Below are positions 6,046 through 7,401 of a stretch of DNA of 7,401 nucleotides, in pieces; the stretch's first letter is position 1, and each line of letters begins with the position of its first letter. The stretch comes from JAZGDL01 sp036477795. Lineage in GTDB: Bacteria; Planctomycetota; Phycisphaerae; UBA1845. The notes below the pieces were generated by a model. That model worked only from the letters and a program-made list of their open reading frames with translations, searched no databases and was not told the DNA's origin. Location: contig JAZGDL010000080.1 of assembly GCA_036477795.1 (NCBI GenBank), positions 1-7,401 on the forward strand. The letters are read 5' to 3'. The translations under genes were made by a program, and so were the position numbers.

Positions 6046-6068
6046 GCGCCACCCACAAGGGGTGGCGC
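6046..6068. repeat. Hairpin 4 of the nested element
   Basis: GCGCCACCC and GGGTGGCGC form a perfect 9-bp stem around loop ACAAG. It lies 23 nt from the stop codon of the minus-strand haem protein gene. Confidence 0.85.
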
Positions 6069-6091
6069 TACAGCCTAAAACGACAGCCCCA

Positions 6092-7084
6092 TCACGGTTT
6101 GGGCGCGGTCTTCAAATCGATGCCGTAGTCCGGATATTCCAGATCGAGTGATTGAAGCCACTCGAAAACAGTCTGATAGTTGCGGTCTTGGGTGCCCTTC
6201 TGGTAGACCACGTCGATCGGGGTCGGGTGATTCAGGCTGTCGTTGCCGCCTGTCGGTGGCAGGCCGTAGGTGAGCAGCAGGCTGCGCTCGGGAGATTTGC
6301 GATTGATCAACCGCTCGTGATCTCTTTCGTATTCATGCAGCACGAGGAAATTGGTGTACACGACGTTATCGCGCAGGGATCGCCCGCCATACAGGTGAAA
6401 CGTGCCGGGGCCGCTGCCGCCATGGCACTCCGCCGTCGCGCATCCGGCTGCCACCAGTGACATCACTTCATCCTTGAACACCCGCATGCGGTTGGGGTTG
6501 GTGTTCACCGTGACCCCCTCGACGTGCCGGTCACCGCCGTATTCCAGTATTACCATGGCCTTTTCAATCGGCCTCATGCGATTGAACGTTCGGCGGTCAT
6601 ACGGAAAATCAACATTCGATTGCATCGCCTCCAGAAAAGCCTTCGCAACTCGCCGATCGATTTTGACACGGGCGCGCTCCGGACCGTCCTGGTCAAGCTC
6701 AGCCCGTCGAATCTTCTGAACCTCCGCATCGGTCAACACGCGAGGTCTCTTGCCGGCGGCGCTGCCGGGCTTGGGGTTGTCGCCGCCCTGGGAGCGATGC
6801 TCCACCTTGAGGTGGGCGCGGGCCATTTCAAGCAATGTCTTGGCCCTTTGGTGACGCTGATCCAACCGGATGACCGTGCGACATTGCCGGGCAACGAGGT
6901 CCCAGCGCTTGTGTCCCCGGCACCATTCAGCCAGCTTGTAATGACCGGCAACGTCGTCGGCCCCCAGGGCCTGTTCCCGACGCAGGTATTCATCATCGAT
7001 CTGGTCGGCGAACACGCTGGACGAAACCACAACTGACACCGCTGCGAAAAGCACAACGATGCCTGATCGAAATCGTCGCTTCAT
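6092..7084 (-). CDS. Secreted c-type-haem-like protein with CX4CH motif and TPR-like N-terminal region
   Basis: This 330-aa protein has a clear signal peptide (MKRRFRSGIVVLFAAVSVVV, cleavage near VFA-DQ at residue 26). Residues 30-92 are helical and TPR-like (GHYKLAEWCRGHKRWDLVARQC). A charged linker lies at about 97-140. A C-terminal region of about 145-320 contains C215-ATAE-C220-H221, a CX4CH motif in the context AAGCATAECHGG. CX4CH is a known but uncommon variant of the CXXCH haem c site, so covalent haem is likely but not certain. No obvious downstream Met ligand follows; H230, H250 and H286 are candidates. The segment KSPERSLLLTYGLPPTGG resembles the part after the haem site in planctomycete cytochrome-like proteins (recall). 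The start at 7084 is preceded by AGGTG with a 6-nt spacer; the frame stays open to 7288 but that extension crosses the promoter. Electron transfer in the periplasm is inference. Confidence 0.82.
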   Translation of the reverse strand: MKRRFRSGIVVLFAAVSVVVSSSVFADQIDDEYLRREQALGADDVAGHYKLAEWCRGHKRWDLVARQCRTVIRLDQRHQRAKTLLEMARAHLKVEHRSQGGDNPKPGSAAGKRPRVLTDAEVQKIRRAELDQDGPERARVKIDRRVAKAFLEAMQSNVDFPYDRRTFNRMRPIEKAMVILEYGGDRHVEGVTVNTNPNRMRVFKDEVMSLVAAGCATAECHGGSGPGTFHLYGGRSLRDNVVYTNFLVLHEYERDHERLINRKSPERSLLLTYGLPPTGGNDSLNHPTPIDVVYQKGTQDRNYQTVFEWLQSLDLEYPDYGIDLKTAPKP

Positions 7085-7090
7085 ATCGAT

Positions 7091-7095
7091 CACCT
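7091..7095 (-). promoter_or_regulatory. Ribosome binding site of the haem protein gene
   Basis: On the minus strand AGGTG, within AAGGTGAT, lies 6 nt before the ATG at 7084. It supports that start over upstream in-frame candidates. Confidence 0.5.
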
Positions 7096-7103
7096 TCGTC
7101 GCG

Positions 7104-7134
7104 GCAGGGCCTTCTGGTATTGACCAGGCCCTGC
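7104..7134 (-). repeat. Leader stem-loop upstream of the haem protein gene
   Basis: GCAGGGC (7104-7110) pairs with GCCCTGC (7128-7134). Inside, CTGGT (7114-7118) pairs with ACCAG (7123-7127) around loop ATTG, with a 3-nt CTT bulge on one side. From the predicted promoter it would sit at about positions 6 to 36 of the mRNA and end 8 nt before the AAGGTGAT ribosome site. It could stabilise the mRNA, regulate translation, or act as a DNA operator. Confidence 0.55.
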
Positions 7135-7145
7135 ATCCCCAGTTC

Positions 7146-7174
7146 ACTATAGACCTCGCGTAAAGAGGCATCAA
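7146..7174 (-). promoter_or_regulatory. Predicted sigma70-type promoter of the haem protein gene
   Basis: On the minus strand TTGATG (7174-7169) and TATAGT (7151-7146) are separated by exactly 17 nt. They match the -35 at 4 of 6 and the -10 at 5 of 6 positions. Predicted transcription start is near 7139, giving a leader of about 55 nt. The core CTATAG is palindromic, so a -10-like TATAGA also reads on the plus strand toward the right-hand gene. There, however, the only -35-like TTGACC (7120-7125) is 22 nt away, which is too far. Confidence 0.55.
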
Positions 7175-7226
7175 CCGGTCCGCCCCCGGCGACCGTCGGC
7201 CATCATAGGAGAGCATCGGCCAACCC

Positions 7227-7401
7227 GTGAGCAACCCTTTCGATAAGTTTCTGGATGACCAAGTGGTGCTGGACACCGGCGGGCCCATCGTCTATCTGGG
7301 ACGGCTTGTCCAAGTTCACCAAGCGGGCTTCGTGCTCACCGACGCCGACGTGCATGACTGCCGCGACGGCCACGCCACCAAGGAGGTCTACGTCAACGAA
7401 G
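7227..7401 (+). CDS. Small conserved Sm-like protein (partial, runs off the right edge)
   Basis: From the GTG at 7227 the frame is open to the window edge (58 codons) and gives MSNPFDKFLDDQVVLDTGG, then IVYLGRLVQVHQAGFVLTDADVHDCRDGHATKEVYV. The alternating hydrophobic pattern with turns suggests short beta strands of an SH3 or Sm-like barrel. The wording VVLDT-x4-VYLG-L, then F-L-DADVHD, then TKEVYV resembles a small protein family of about 80-90 residues that I recall from planctomycetes; this was not searched. An in-frame TAG at 7206 closes the frame upstream and no ATG lies between, so GTG is the best start. AGGAGA at 7207-7212 is a possible ribosome site, but its 14-nt spacing is long. 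The gene is divergent from the haem protein gene across 142 nt. Its function is unknown. Confidence 0.65.
   Translation, partial: MSNPFDKFLDDQVVLDTGGPIVYLGRLVQVHQAGFVLTDADVHDCRDGHATKEVYVNE

Larger units (their letters stand above)
5888..6086. repeat. Nested inverted-repeat element (REPIN or MITE-like) with four same-loop hairpins
   Basis: This element fills most of the 256-nt gap between two convergent genes, and no gene is supported inside it. The outermost arms CTGTCGATTTAG (5888-5899) and CTAAAACGACAG (6075-6086) are inverted with 11 of 12 matches. Next are perfect 27-bp inverted arms at 5917-5943 and 6046-6072. Inside these lie a second pair, roughly GGGTGCCACGGGCGGCTTGT (from 5960) against the complement of ACAAGCTGCCCGTGGCACAC (from 6024). 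Each of the four arm segments is itself a hairpin, in the order two with loop CTTGT, then two with loop ACAAG. The left arm has about 15 extra bases holding a small AGCCC/GGGCT hairpin (5898-5910). I see no target-site duplication and no transposase gene, so mobilisation in trans (for example by a REP-associated tyrosine transposase) is inference. A role as a bidirectional transcript end is also possible. Confidence 0.8.

Noticed and set aside
5917..6072. CRISPR-like repeats
   Set aside because: The repeated units are inverted and hairpin-forming with irregular gaps, not direct repeats separated by equal-length unique spacers.
5586..6078. Several 80-156 codon frames on both strands across the gene end and hairpin element
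   Set aside because: They read through inverted repeats or antisense to the 438-aa gene. Similar peptides on both strands come from the palindromic repeats.

Overview
The window looks like a high-GC chromosomal stretch from a member of the Planctomycetota. This is inferred from gene content and my memory of families, not from a search. The clues are secreted TPR-like proteins beside a VWA/ExbB/ExbD gene set, a small Sm-like protein at the right edge that resembles a planctomycete-typical conserved family, and a haem-c-type secreted protein with an unusual CX4CH motif.

Left half (1-4385, minus strand): one apparent operon reads right to left from a recognisable sigma70-type promoter (4357-4385). 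The order is a membrane-anchored VWA protein, a secreted TPR-like protein, an ExbB/TolQ proton channel subunit, two different ExbD/TolR subunits, and a second secreted helical-repeat protein cut by the window edge. Genes overlap or lie 14-63 nt apart. ExbB and ExbD form a proton-driven inner-membrane motor. There is no separate tonB, tolA or pal gene here. Instead the VWA protein has a TonB-like N-terminal anchor: a Pro-rich cytoplasmic head, one membrane segment with an S-x3-H pair, then a Pro-rich periplasmic linker. My reading is a proton-motive-force-coupled VWA/TPR machine of unknown function, which is the most interesting protein system in the window.

Middle (4286-5835): a 233-nt divergent intergenic region separates the operon from a plus-strand gene for an unrecognised, probably exported, helical 438-aa protein. 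That protein has a very Arg-rich N-terminus and a disordered Pro/Glu/Asp-rich tail.

5836-6091: the gap between two convergent genes is almost filled by a nested inverted-repeat element of about 199 bp. It holds four hairpins. Each has 9-position stem arms and the same 5-nt loop, CTTGT in the first two and its complement ACAAG in the last two. It resembles a REPIN or MITE-like structure.

Right end (6092-7401): a minus-strand secreted protein with one CX4CH haem-binding motif has a clear promoter and a 5' leader hairpin. Divergent from it, the first 58 codons of a small conserved protein run off the right edge.
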